NCBI GenBank assembly: GCA_034509495.1 | Contig: CM067504.1 | Span: 3,041,453 to 3,105,452, forward strand | DNA: 64,000 nt | Direction of reading: 5' to 3' | From: Acestrorhynchus altus | Lineage: Eukaryota; Chordata; Actinopteri; Characiformes; Acestrorhynchidae | Shown: positions 38,048-45,425 of the stretch, in pieces | Layout: the number at the start of each line of letters is the position of its first letter | Position numbering within the stretch: position 1 is the stretch's first letter | The notes under the pieces: generated by a model | Database searches by the model: none | What the model was told of the DNA's origin: nothing | Seen by the model: only the letters and a program-made list of their open reading frames with translations | Made by a program: the position numbers and the translations under genes

Positions 38048-41000
38048 ATGCATATATTTATAGCACCACAGCTGACCTCTGAAAGGGTCTCGTGGAGCAA
38101 TGATTTCTAGTTCTTCAGCCTGTGAGCTTCGTCCACGACCAAGATATTCCACTTCCACCTACTGGGGGAGCAGAGGCGAAGGTCAGTGAATTACAGCGTA
38201 AATGTAAAGTTCGGTTTGGTTCTCCATCCAGAACACAGATCGTCACCTTCTCAATATCTTTGCATCTTTCAGGAATATCTGTGGAAAGAAGGAAAGCATT
38301 AAATAACAGGATTTTAATCATCTACTAAAGATAAGAAGTCCCTCCCCCTTTCAAACGGCCCCCCACCTCATAGGAAGTTAACAAGACATGGAACTGTCTC
38401 TTCTTCATTTCGTTCTGTAGCTCCGCCCTTCTATTTTTATATCCAAAATAACTGACCACAGACAGACTGGGGCTGAAGCTGAAGCAGAGCAGGTGCATTA
38501 AAGACAGGTGTAGAAAATTATCAAACACTACTGACATCTAGTGACAGCTCTGAAACGTGCAGTTTCCTGACATTTAACTGATTATTATTATTATTATGCT
38601 GTGGCCATAATACAGATGTATCTTACGATAAAAATGAGATTATTTGCAACTAAATGCATTTTAGAACATCTTTTTCATTTTTATATTTGCACCACTACTT
38701 TAGAATAAAACAATTGTTTCCCCATCAATCTTTAACTCAGCCATTTTTAATATATAAACTTATTTTTATGGACACCCCAGTGCATCTAAACAAATTCAAA
38801 CTATTAAAATTGATATTATATCATATATTATTATAGGTTATATTTTACATATTCATTACATTTAAAAGTGATATATATTTCAATGCCTCTGACTATGGCC
38901 TGAGAATCATGAGTTGAATCCGGGTCATGCGGTTTTGCCATCAACGGCGGAGTCTGAGAGAAACAAAATTGTCCGTGCTCTCTGGGAGGTAAACGGGACT
39001 CTCCCACATCACCTCGGTGTCTTTGACCCGACACTGCTGTCGGATGAGGCTGGAGCTCCTCAGGCAAGTGTTGGCGTTATATGGATTAGGGAAGCACTTG
39101 CTCGTCCTCACCCTCCTAGAGTCAGGAGTCATGTGATGAGGTAGAGTGATTATGGGGTTGGGGAATTGGCACTGATGGGGAAAATTTGGGATTTCTTGGG
39201 CGGTGGCCAATTCTAGCATATAATGACTCCAGGAGGGTGAGGACAAGCATGGTTTCTCTGATTCACCATAATCCGCTTGCGCACTTTCGGAGAAAGCATG
39301 GGTCCCCAGCTCTGATTCAATAGCGCTCAAGGGTTACTCTTGAAGACATTAGTTCACGATTGTTGAATCTGAATACGGGTAATCTTTACAAATTTTTGAA
39401 CACACCTCCTATAAGGTCTCACAGCTAACAATGCAGATCAGAGCAAAACCCAAACCATGAGGAGGGGCCAAGACTCCTGTAGAGAGCTTAAAGGCCGAAC
39501 TGTGTGTAGGCACAGCAGATCTGGAGGAAACGCTACACTGGGTTTTTGGTCAAATCTTCCCTAGAACCTTCTCCCTGGATTACGCTTAGTGGGATGTCAG
39601 CAGGAAAAATCCTGATTGTCCCAAACTTCTTCAGTTAGAATTTATGGAGCCACTATGTGCTCTTTGGGCAGCTATGCATGAAGTACTGGACTTGGTCCCA
39701 GATCTTTGCCTCCACACAGTCCTGTCTCTGGCTTTTGAGTATTTATCTTATTTCTTCCATTTCTGCAGACTTTGGACAGGGGAGCAGAGGAGTCCGCGTG
39801 ACTACACCGTATGTTTAGGGGACAGTACATGACAATTAACAGAATAAAACAAAAATAAATCTGACCAAATGACGCCGGCTAAAGTTCGGAGTCCAATCAC
39901 AAGAAAGCGATCTCTAAGTTGATCAAGAGAAATGGACATGAGCTGGCAATTTCAAGTGGAAATGTAAATATGTTGTTTTCCTTTTGTAGAAAATTTGCAT
40001 ATTGAGAGTGACTGCTGGAGAAATTAGATATTGAATGTTTAAAAATAAGCCTTGTATCCTAAAATTAGGAAAAATGATGTATTGTATTGTCACAGATCAA
40101 TTATTTTGACTTACCGTGCCAGTTCGTTTTGAAGTTCTCAGAACTGACAGCGGACAGAGCACCAAAATGGGCCCTTCATGTTGGTGCCGCTTCTCTGGCG
40201 ACAGCAGGCAGATGGTCTGTGCAGAAGAAATCTGACACCTGATTTCACAAACCGCCATCTTTAAAGGCCCGCCCCTTTTCTCCGGCCTTCTGGGGTCAGG
40301 AGGACTGGCCACTGGTCGACACTAAACAAACTGCATTACAATAGCCATCTCTGATTGTAGCCGACAGAAGAACATCGTTACGCAGCGATTATTACCACTA
40401 CAGCTACTGGCCTCCTCCAACATCGCTACCGCCGCGTAGTCGCACAGCCTACAGGCCTCGTTAGTGCAGTTTTTAAGGTCATGTGAAATAAACCTAACCT
40501 CCATAGACCATCAGAAGACACACAACCAGCCAGACTGTTTGTGCATCACTGCTGCTGTTAGCTGAAGCTATCTAAATCTTGTATTTATTTTGATATACAT
40601 TCAACCATAAATTCCCCAACATAATGTTAAGCGTTCCCTAATGTTTCCTTTGAACGTTGGGATGGATGTCACCATATAATCCCAAAACAGTTCACTACTC
40701 TCACTTCTCTAAGATCTGAGGATTATAAATTAAAACCTTCGGAACGTTGAATTACGCAGGATAGACCCCAGCCTTTACACCGTCTACAGCTGGGGGGGTC
40801 AACAGTGCTCAAATTACCACAATCTGATGTTGAAAAGATTCTCCTACCTGACAGGTCTTGCCTAAACCCATTTCATCACTGAGGATGCATCCTTCCAGAC
40901 TCTTCGAGCCTCCGACAGCCACTGAACTCCGTGCAGTTGATGCGACCCACAGATTGATTTCTGACACAAAATACAAGCCAAAGATACCCCACATTTCATC

Positions 41001-41783
41001 TTAAATTTCCGCCAATAAAACGCTGGAGAAGCAGAACCAGTATGTATGGGCATTCCTGTAGGTACAGTGATAAGACCAAACCTCTGTTTCACGAATGAAT
41101 GGAAAGGCTGCTCAGCATCGAGACTTGTGATATCACAGATGTTAAGATGCGCCTCTATTCCTGTTCTCTGAAGGCAAGATCACGGGCTCAGTATCGTCCG
41201 CTCACTCATCTTCGTTAAAACTAAGCTTGTAGTCCCCATGAAACAACCTTTTTGACTTGGCACATTCAAAAGCGACTTGTGTGTTTAGGGTCGTCGTTTT
41301 GTTGCATGACCCACATTCTCTTGAGATTCAGCTCACAGACCAATGTCTGGCATGATTCAGAATTCAGGAAGCTGTCTTGGCTGAGATTCAGCAAATGGGT
41401 CCCCGTCATTGAAACTCCACCACCATGTTTCACAAGTGGGATAAGGTTTTATGCAGTAATGTAGTGTTTTCCTTTCTCCAAACAGGATGCCTTCTCGGTA
41501 CAAGCTAAGGAGAAGGACTTTAGCCACGTTCGAGTTCACGTTGGGTTCCTTTGTGAGCTGGTGGACTATTTCACTCTTGCTCTTGGTGTGATCTTTGTGG
41601 GTGGAGCACTCCTGGGGAGGGTAATGATGGTCTTGAACTTCTCCATTCGTATGCAGTCCATCTGACTGTGGATTGGTGGAGTCAACTCTTCTAGATGGCT
41701 GTCTGAGCCCTGTTTTCCTCGCGATGCATATAGATCGACTGTGCTGCAGAAGAATGTGTCCCTCCACATTTAATCCATCACAC

Positions 41784-41832
<49 letters not shown>

Positions 41833-42477
41833 GTCAGTTCATACACTAGGGGGCAGTGAGCACACATGTCACATGCAGGAGCATCTCAGGGCACTTTAGT
41901 CATGTCCTGCCAGTTCAGGGAATTGAACCCGGCAACCAACCAGCTGGGGTGGGCCACAACCAACCGACTTCAACCGATCAATCAATCAATCAATCAATAA
42001 ATAAATATATTTAAATAAACCCTCCTAAATTCACTCCTAACACCACTGTAAATCAATGGTAAATAACGCCATGGTCAGACCTTATAGTGTGGAATAACTG
42101 ACCATATATACAGTACCAGTCAAAAGTATGAACCCAACTACACTCTTTGACTCTTAAAGGAAAACCTTCAAAACAACGTTTCTGTCCAGACCTTTAAAAA
42201 ACGAATAGGAACGTTTTGTGTGTTTTTAAACCTTGCAGCTATAGACTTACTATCATCAGCATGGTCATGAGGGATTCAGTGTTTTTCATAATTAAGAAAA
42301 AAATGATTCATACAAATGATACAATCAACCCTTCCCTGGACAGTAGAGACAGTTACTCAAACAAAAACAAGACTTTTTAATACCCTTAATAACAATGAGG
42401 TGCCCCAATATTTTGGTCAATGTGTCACCCAAAATATTTTAATATCAATATTAAAAAAGTAGCTGAGTTACGTCATC

Positions 42478-42516
<39 letters not shown>

Positions 42517-42867
42517 TGTCAATTGTCAATACTGTGGGGATCTGGGCTGAAGATCCTGAGGTTTTTGTAGGAAACGTTAATATGGTGTTTATGTCCAATA
42601 ATATTAAATATTGGGTTTTAATGAAAAATCAGACAAATCCCAACATGATTAGTGGACAGAGCATCCTTTTAGAAGGTTTTAGGGCAGAAGCGAGGAGGTG
42701 TGGGTGGTACATAAGTCTGTAGTCTGATCTGAAGTCCGATATGGACTGACTGGTCAGTGCTGGTCTGATCTAATAAACACACCTTTCAGTCCCCATGCTT
42801 TCAGATCCTCCTCTGACAGTTCACTGTCTTCTGTCTTATTCTTGGGCACCAGAAGGAACCGTGACAT
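16700..42867 (-). CDS. chd1l: CHD1L/ALC1 chromatin remodeller, 25 coding exons
   Basis: ALC1 is a nuclear SNF2 ATPase that slides nucleosomes at DNA breaks and is activated when its macro domain binds poly(ADP-ribose). Exons (high to low coordinate): 42867-42783, 40960-40848, 40216-40115, 38478-38367, 38278-38247, 38158-38077, 37339-37176, 36114-35959, 35235-35143, 33241-33145, 32268-32195, 31060-30950, 28426-28312, 27747-27594, 26826-26640, 26543-26401, 25130-24988, 23631-23423, 23247-23149, 23051-22981, 21820-21709, 20760-20658, 19662-19393, 17038-16957, 16822-16700. They sum to 3032 nt, about 1010 residues, longer than the human protein as I remember it. Domain order is SNF2 lobe 1, lobe 2, acidic/basic linker, macro, Ser-rich linker, BRCT-like. 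Exons 2, 3 and 7 carry frame disruptions and exon 6 an in-frame stop; exons 8-25 are clean. Start ATG 42867-42865, stop TGA 16702-16700. Confidence 0.92.
17330..17510. mobile_element. Palindromic MITE in chd1l intron 23
   Basis: cagtgtttctcgctggtcct at the left is mirrored by aggaccagggttgagaaata at the right, with ggcacccc / ggggtgcc inside. Looks like a hAT-type short element. Confidence 0.55.
17940..18030 (+). mobile_element. Tc1-type family B 5' fragment
   Basis: Shares ctgactcgtgctgttgtgtt with the relic at 425-1345. Followed abruptly by L2 LINE sequence; a family B 3' fragment resumes at 18865. Confidence 0.55.
18035..18862 (+). mobile_element. L2-type LINE 3' end (reverse transcriptase tail)
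   Basis: An open frame ending at 18660 encodes the C-terminal part of a CR1/L2-clade reverse transcriptase: LGVIFDSDLAFDSHI, FITSRLDYCNALLGG, RLQSVQNAAAKVL, LLTYKSLNGLAPQYL, GGRAFSFKAPQLWNSLP. It is followed by about 200 bp of 3' UTR and a TTGATTGATTGATT tail, as in L2 elements. It is 5'-truncated and sits antisense within the AT-AC intron of chd1l. Confidence 0.85.
18865..19060 (+). mobile_element. Tc1-type family B 3' fragment
   Basis: ccagactgtcatggggttac and the terminal tagatcaataaatattgatc are shared with other family B copies. Confidence 0.55.
19663..20657 (-). other. chd1l: U12-type GT-AG intron (chd1l intron 22)
   Basis: The donor reads GTATCCTTG from 20657 downward, matching the U12 GT donor consensus GTATCCTT. 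Near the 3' end, ATCCTTAAC at 19682-19674 matches the U12 branch site TTCCTTAAC except at the first base. The acceptor ATTAG ends at 19663, about 12 nt from the branch A, within the usual short U12 spacing. Using this AG joins IPTF to TYYYRP in frame, matching the human IPTYIYYFPR; the next AG downstream would break the frame. Confidence 0.8.
20070..20400 (-). mobile_element. tRNA-derived SINE, family E
   Basis: Reverse copy of an element related to 34445-34855, sharing motifs such as gtgccaattccccatc, catcgctgggcagccaaat and agagagcgccatctaccc. Lies in chd1l intron 22. Confidence 0.5.
20658..23631 (-). CDS. chd1l: chd1l exons 18-22: macro (PAR-binding) domain
   Basis: Exon 18 begins MAWWDKCGYKSLCL and reaches YVLGDVTHPQADQEDAIIVH, the start of the macro fold. 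Exon 19 has SGRWGRGGLFTAL (the glycine-rich phosphate-binding loop), exon 20 has NVLLFPIDDKQPRK, exon 21 has LALIVAQQRKSNNLS and FEEGLKKIYRAAK, and exon 22 has SVHLPRIGHSTKE and ends at HIPTF. The domain binds poly(ADP-ribose) and holds the ATPase off until PARP1 is active. All five exons are intact. Exon 22 ends at a GTATCCTT donor, not an ordinary one. Confidence 0.92.
20836..21010. mobile_element. hAT-type MITE in chd1l intron 21
   Basis: Begins caggggtcaccaaccctgct and ends with its approximate inverse (ctccaggagcaggattggtt, acccctg). Flanks read ctttagac and cttttagac, close to the 8-bp duplication hAT elements make. Confidence 0.65.
21370..21570 (-). mobile_element. tRNA-derived SINE, family D
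   Basis: Reverse orientation; well preserved, with gggactcgaaccggcgacc as the complement of a tRNA-like B box. Lies in chd1l intron 21. Confidence 0.7.
22170..22600. mobile_element. Fold-back MITE, family A copy
   Basis: Body and inverted half as in 24194-24968; lies in chd1l intron 20. Confidence 0.75.
23833..23861. repeat. CA microsatellite
   Basis: Pure (CA)n in chd1l intron 17. Confidence 0.9.
24194..24968. mobile_element. Fold-back MITE, family A, full length
   Basis: About 775 bp with both ends: CACCGATCAGCCATAACATT at the left and AATGTTATGGCTGATCAGTG at the right, each flanked by TA. The inverted halves extend through most of the element (gatcttcaatgctctggacc versus its complement near 24800). 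No coding capacity. TA target and terminal motif suggest mobilisation by a Tc1/mariner-type transposase. Lies in chd1l intron 17. Confidence 0.85.
24988..27747 (-). CDS. chd1l: chd1l exons 14-17: post-helicase and linker region
   Basis: Exon 14 continues lobe 2 with VKVIRLLAHNTVEEIIYSRA, then a Ser/Asp-rich tail. Exon 15 has LSKILMFGVNKLL and LKLILGESQNGSW, then an acidic tract (EDEDEDEDDKDE) encoded by a short trinucleotide repeat. Exon 16 has MYYFDGKDYSKE. Exon 17 is strongly charged (ELEERRQKSQEAAAKRAKL) and likely helical. In ALC1 this linker contacts the nucleosome acidic patch and takes part in autoinhibition; that is family knowledge and was not read from this sequence. All phases agree. 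Confidence 0.9.
25235..25600 (-). mobile_element. Tc1-type fragment, family B
   Basis: Minus-strand copy with the 3' block (gcagatggtgtggtaggggt; gatagagcgtccaatag) and an internal part (gatgacccgctgccattgta). Confidence 0.65.
27250..27490. repeat. Palindromic (fold-back) element in chd1l intron 14
   Basis: Left arm features aaattctggctcctgcagat, cctgcggggtgtgtggcagg and ttcatag; the right arm has their complements in reverse order (ctatgaatcctgtcacacac, cagatggcgcc complement, ctgcaggagcc). Each arm is about 100 bp around a short centre. Confidence 0.75.
27945..28190. mobile_element. Short MITE fragment
   Basis: Starts catatgtccaaatgtttgtg, the same end as the element at 3800-4115; the interior shares ggggtataaagcccccc and caggataaactct. 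Confidence 0.55.
28312..36114 (-). CDS. chd1l: chd1l exons 8-13: SNF2 helicase lobe 2
   Basis: Six exons, all open and in phase. Exon 8 has LQPFLLRRVKAQV and ELPKKTELVVYHGMSALQK, exon 9 has LRKCVNHPYLFD, exon 11 has HKVLVFSQMTEML (motif IV region), exon 12 has RLDGSLRGEDR and FLLSTRA, and exon 13 has GGVGMNL, ADTVIFVDSDFNPQND and ARAHRIGQT (motifs V and VI with the arginine finger). These residues are those expected for an active lobe 2. Introns here hold an approximately 57-bp minisatellite in both orientations. Exon 8 is preceded by a pure TG repeat in place of a normal polypyrimidine tract. Confidence 0.92.
28485..28840 (+). mobile_element. Tc1-type fragment, family B
   Basis: Encodes FKQDDARPHTAAVSRSRLGD and SPDLSLIENVWDAIGRSIN in one frame, a DDE transposase remnant. 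Lies in chd1l intron 12. Confidence 0.8.
28850..30400. other. Intronic stretch with no gene seen
   Basis: Part of chd1l intron 12 (28427-30949). No paired splice sites with coding potential were found. Confidence 0.4.
30405..30915. repeat. About 57-bp minisatellite, orientation 1
   Basis: Roughly nine tandem units of 56-61 bp containing atcgctcagcccgtatcccg, ctgtttatatcccgatatag and atataaatatcgatatat. In chd1l intron 12. Opposite orientation to the blocks at 32.76 and 35.34 kb. Confidence 0.9.
31600..32120 (+). mobile_element. Tc1-type fragment, family B
   Basis: Internal and 3' parts: aagactggcagcgggtcatc, ctctatcagcagtccacccc, and the ending gtatgagtagatcaataaat. In chd1l intron 11. Confidence 0.7.
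32755..32950. repeat. About 57-bp minisatellite, orientation 2
   Basis: About three units with gggctgagcgatatatcaat and tttatatctatatcgggata; reverse complement of the intron 12 block. In chd1l intron 10. Confidence 0.9.
33700..34440 (-). mobile_element. Tc1-type transposon relic, family C
   Basis: Minus-strand frame has KKCGWIRPKRICIPTQTLIP and KHGGGSIMV, then DDE and C-terminal remnants in other frames. In chd1l intron 9. Confidence 0.75.
34445..34855 (+). mobile_element. tRNA-derived SINE, family E, near complete
   Basis: Head resembles a tRNA: A box tggcgtagcgggctaagg and B box ggtttcgaatcc about 30 bp apart. A body of about 300 bp follows, then an (AAAT)n tail (aataaataaataaataaata). 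It is a Pol III-type SINE in chd1l intron 9, antisense to the gene. Confidence 0.8.
35335..35770. repeat. About 57-bp minisatellite, orientation 2
   Basis: About seven units with agcgggatacgggctgagcg and tttatatctatatcgggata. In chd1l intron 8. Confidence 0.9.
36117..36175. repeat. AC microsatellite at chd1l exon 8 acceptor
   Basis: About 28 units, immediately next to the acceptor CAG of exon 8. On the gene strand it reads (TG)n-CAG. Confidence 0.95.
36510..36800. mobile_element. Short MITE, reverse copy
   Basis: gtggacaaaagtattgggac marks one end; the interior gggggcttcatacccctcta is related to the elements at 3.8 and 27.95 kb. In chd1l intron 7. Confidence 0.5.
37470..37975. mobile_element. 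Deletion derivative of a Tc1-type element (family G)
   Basis: Starts aggttggacaacgaaactca and ends attgtccaacccctgtatat, inverted ends. The body has gcttcctcttgcgtccacag and gttaatcctgttggatgtgg from the transposase region, but the middle is missing at the junction aatgacattttttggatac. Second copy at 50085-50605. In chd1l intron 6 or its flank. Confidence 0.75.
37975..38041. repeat. TA microsatellite
   Basis: Pure (TA)n of about 33 units directly at the end of the family G element, in the intron that separates chd1l exons 6 and 7. Confidence 0.95.
38880..39200 (+). mobile_element. tRNA-derived SINE, family E, diverged
   Basis: Shares with 34445-34855 the order tRNA-like head (gagttgaatccgggtcatg), tctgagagaaacaaaattg, and ggaggtaaacgggactctcc. 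In chd1l intron 3. Confidence 0.5.
41250..41775 (-). mobile_element. Tc1-type transposon relic, family C
   Basis: Minus-strand pieces: an N-terminal helix-turn-helix remnant (QEFKTIITLPRSAPP-like) and agaatgtgggtcatgcaac. In chd1l intron 1. Confidence 0.7.
41788..41830. repeat. AC microsatellite
   Basis: Pure (AC)n in chd1l intron 1. Confidence 0.95.
41845..41960 (-). mobile_element. tRNA-derived SINE fragment, family D
   Basis: gggggcagtgagcacacatg, gggcactttagtcatgtcct and gggaattgaacccggcaacc in the family D order, reverse orientation. Confidence 0.55.
42480..42511. repeat. AAT microsatellite
   Basis: Pure (AAT)n in chd1l intron 1. Confidence 0.9.
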
Positions 42868-43080
42868 TTCTGCTCCACCTCTTCACTCTCTACAATCCAG
42901 GCAGCTGCGTTAATTTTTCATCAGTAGATAAAATTTAATTCAAAACTTTTCTTCTGTCGTTGTTTGTCCACTTCGCGCTCCTCGGACTTCCCGGATTGGG
43001 CGTGTTCAAACGATGACCGTCCAATCAGCACGCCGCATCAGTCAGCCGTTGAACGCTCCGTTGGCTAAAGCTCTTTAAAA
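42868..43080 (-). promoter_or_regulatory. Candidate chd1l promoter region
   Basis: This GC-richer stretch directly upstream of the chd1l ATG has one CCAAT box on the gene strand (RC of 42995-42999) and one on the opposite strand (43021-43025). No TATA box is evident. The assignment comes from position and motifs; the transcription start cannot be placed. Confidence 0.35.
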
Positions 43081-43134
43081 ATAAAGCCCGTTTATGATCA
43101 TTTATTTAAAAAAAAAATTAAAAGTCAAATTTAT

Positions 43135-43137
43135 ATT

Positions 43138-43198
<61 letters not shown>

Positions 43199-43245
43199 AT
43201 ATATTATATTATATATATAGTTTTGTCTAATTCAACACACACACA

Positions 43246-43285
<40 letters not shown>
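43135..43285. repeat. TA microsatellite cluster
   Basis: Three (TA)n runs separated by short unique sequence, ending in (CA)n, between chd1l and the SFT2-domain gene. Confidence 0.9.
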
Positions 43286-43289
<4 letters not shown>

Positions 43290-43295
<6 letters not shown>

Positions 43296-44110
43296 GGTAA
43301 TGGATCAGTGTAAAATAGGTAAAGACAGAAGACTAAAGTAATAATAAACTCTTAAACACTTAGTTAGACCTCTATTAATCCATATTTAATACTCAAAGTT
43401 TTAAAATTCATCTTAAATATTGAAATATTTTGAGATTCTGTCAAACATAGCATAATGCTCAAAATTTGAACTCTTTATTCCATGTAGACTTTTATAACTT
43501 TACAAAAATTACACTGAGAAAAAAATTATTCTAATATTTTGAGATTCTGGTTTCCTGCTTTTCTTGAGCTTAAAGCCAAATAAAGGCTTGAAATTTCATT
43601 TTGCATGTATTATGTGTACGTGCAAAATATGACGTTTATCATTTTGAATGCAATTATTATCATGATTGAGCTTTTAAACCATTTTTTTAGATGCACAAGT
43701 AAATATAGACTGTAGTCTGAGAGTCTTCTTTAGGTCATTTCAGGCAAATTCTTCTCAAATCTGAATAATGAATCAGATGAAGAAATGACAGACAAGTAAA
43801 GTAACAGAGTGAACGATGGTCGAACACTGAGGTTCTCAATCTTTTGCAAGAAAGGAAATCTCATTGAAGTAAAATTATTTTTATTTGTTACTTGTTTTTT
43901 GTTGTTAGTTATTAATGCTTATCATTACTGGTTCATTATAGACTATTTTCTGCCTGACGATGGACCTGCAGACCCCTACTAAGTGCTTCACGTCCCACTG
44001 GTGGTCACAGCTTGAGACCTCAGATGAACAGAGTGAACATGTGCCTGTTATGAGGAGGCTATTTTTGTAAAATTACTTTAAACTGTCCAGTGAAAAACAT
44101 ATACATCATT
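43290..44110. other. Intergenic AT-rich DNA, no gene seen
   Basis: Spacer between the chd1l promoter side and the 3' end of the SFT2-domain gene. Nothing recognisable on either strand. Confidence 0.45.
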
Positions 44111-44119
44111 AAAAGTAAT

Positions 44120-44135
44120 TTTATTTGTATTTATT
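44120..44135 (-). terminator. Candidate poly(A) signals of the SFT2-domain gene
   Basis: Two minus-strand AATAAA hexamers (RC of 44120-44125 and 44130-44135) lie about 210 nt past the stop codon at 44341. Confidence 0.5.
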
Positions 44136-44340
44136 TACACAGTGCACAGAGCAGCTACAGGGTTCAAACCACGGAGAAAACTAAAATGGAGATACATGGT
44201 TTACACTTTACAATCTTTTTTAAGGCCCAATTTCTGTGCAAGGGGTCCAGATGTAAGCAGCTGTTGTGGTCAAAGTATTTTACAACATCGACCCGAGACC
44301 GAAGTAGACCTGAGGAAAGGCAGACTGCGCTGAAGACCCT

Positions 44341-45373
44341 TCATTTAATGCACATGGTGCACATCATAGAGAAGAACTTCAATACGGCATCTCTGGATGA
44401 TGCAAGAGAAGAAAGAATGAATGAGTGCTGTAGGCATTTTACATTTGTGCAGCAGAAAACATCTGAATATTGTCTTTATACATCAATTTCTGACCAAGGA
44501 ATTTAAACAAACAAACAAACAAAAAATCAATAAAGTAAATAAGGTTTGAATTAGTGGTCGATCAATTAATTGGTTGGCCGATTAATCGGGCAGATCAGCC
44601 AGCACCGTCCGCTCACGACACCGATGATCTAAAAATGCCTACAGACACAGCAGCAGGAAGCCCCGTCAGTCGGGCTGCTGTGGAGCGATGTTAGAGCTCC
44701 CCCTTGTGTTCATTTCACCATTCTACATGCCGTCAAGTGGACGGATACAAAACGTTCCTGGATATTTTGTTCTCAAGAATCAGACGTTGTTCTCTGCTTA
44801 TTGCTGTTGTATTTTTCATTAGTTTTTATTCAAAGCTGTGTTTTAATTGCCTGTTCATTTAGTTGATATTTAGTCACCGCAGAGCAAACAGCAGAGACAA
44901 TTTAAGTTCAGCAATGAATTATTAAATAAATAAATCGTTAATTTAAATATTAAATAAATAATTTAATAACTAAATGATAAAATTTCATATTACATGAAAA
45001 TAATGAAAGAAAATAAGCATTAAATATTGATCATCGGATGCCCTGCTTTCAAAATAATTGAATCGGCATCAGCCATCAAAAAACCTTATCGGCCGACCAC
45101 TAGTTTGAATTTTCGTTTAACACACCTTGCAAATGGGATGTATGAAAGTCCATACCTGCAATAAAGAAGAAAATATAACTGTAAACAATCCTAATAAAAT
45201 CAATAACGACAAAGTGCAGCAATCACTGATACTAATAATGATCTTAATGTCTGAACCTGTTTTCACAAAGGACTTACCAAGCAAAGGCAAGCACTTGCAA
45301 AATAACAAAGAGCAACGACAAGGCAAAGATCTTCCACTGTAAGAGAGAGCATGAAAGTCAAATGTAAGTAATT

Positions 45374-45425
<52 letters not shown>

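Larger units (their letters stand above)
37176..42867 (-). pseudogene. chd1l: chd1l exons 1-7: SNF2 lobe 1 with disrupted frame
   Basis: Exon 1 encodes an acidic N-terminus (LSEEDLKAWGLK). Exon 2 carries motif I (SDEMGLGKT) but the preceding conserved block (HQLHGVQWLSE) is in a different frame, so one base is gained near 40945-40950 and one lost near 40903-40908. Exon 3 has LVLCPLSVLR, then loses frame; its length is 2 nt short of the phase needed by exon 4. Exons 4 and 5 are clean. Exon 6 has the DEAH box (ILVVDEAHRLKN) followed directly by TAG at 38109-38107. Exon 7 needs about four frame jumps, and motif III reads TGISIQN where SNF2 proteins have TGTPIQN. Splice sites are intact. Typed as pseudogene for this segment only; sequence error is the main alternative. 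Confidence 0.6.

Noticed and set aside
43094..43300. Tyr/Ile-rich ORF
   Set aside because: Translation of TA microsatellite.
44090..44506. 138-residue plus-strand ORF
   Set aside because: Antisense to the last SFT2-domain exon; that exon fits in frame on the minus strand with a proper acceptor and stop.
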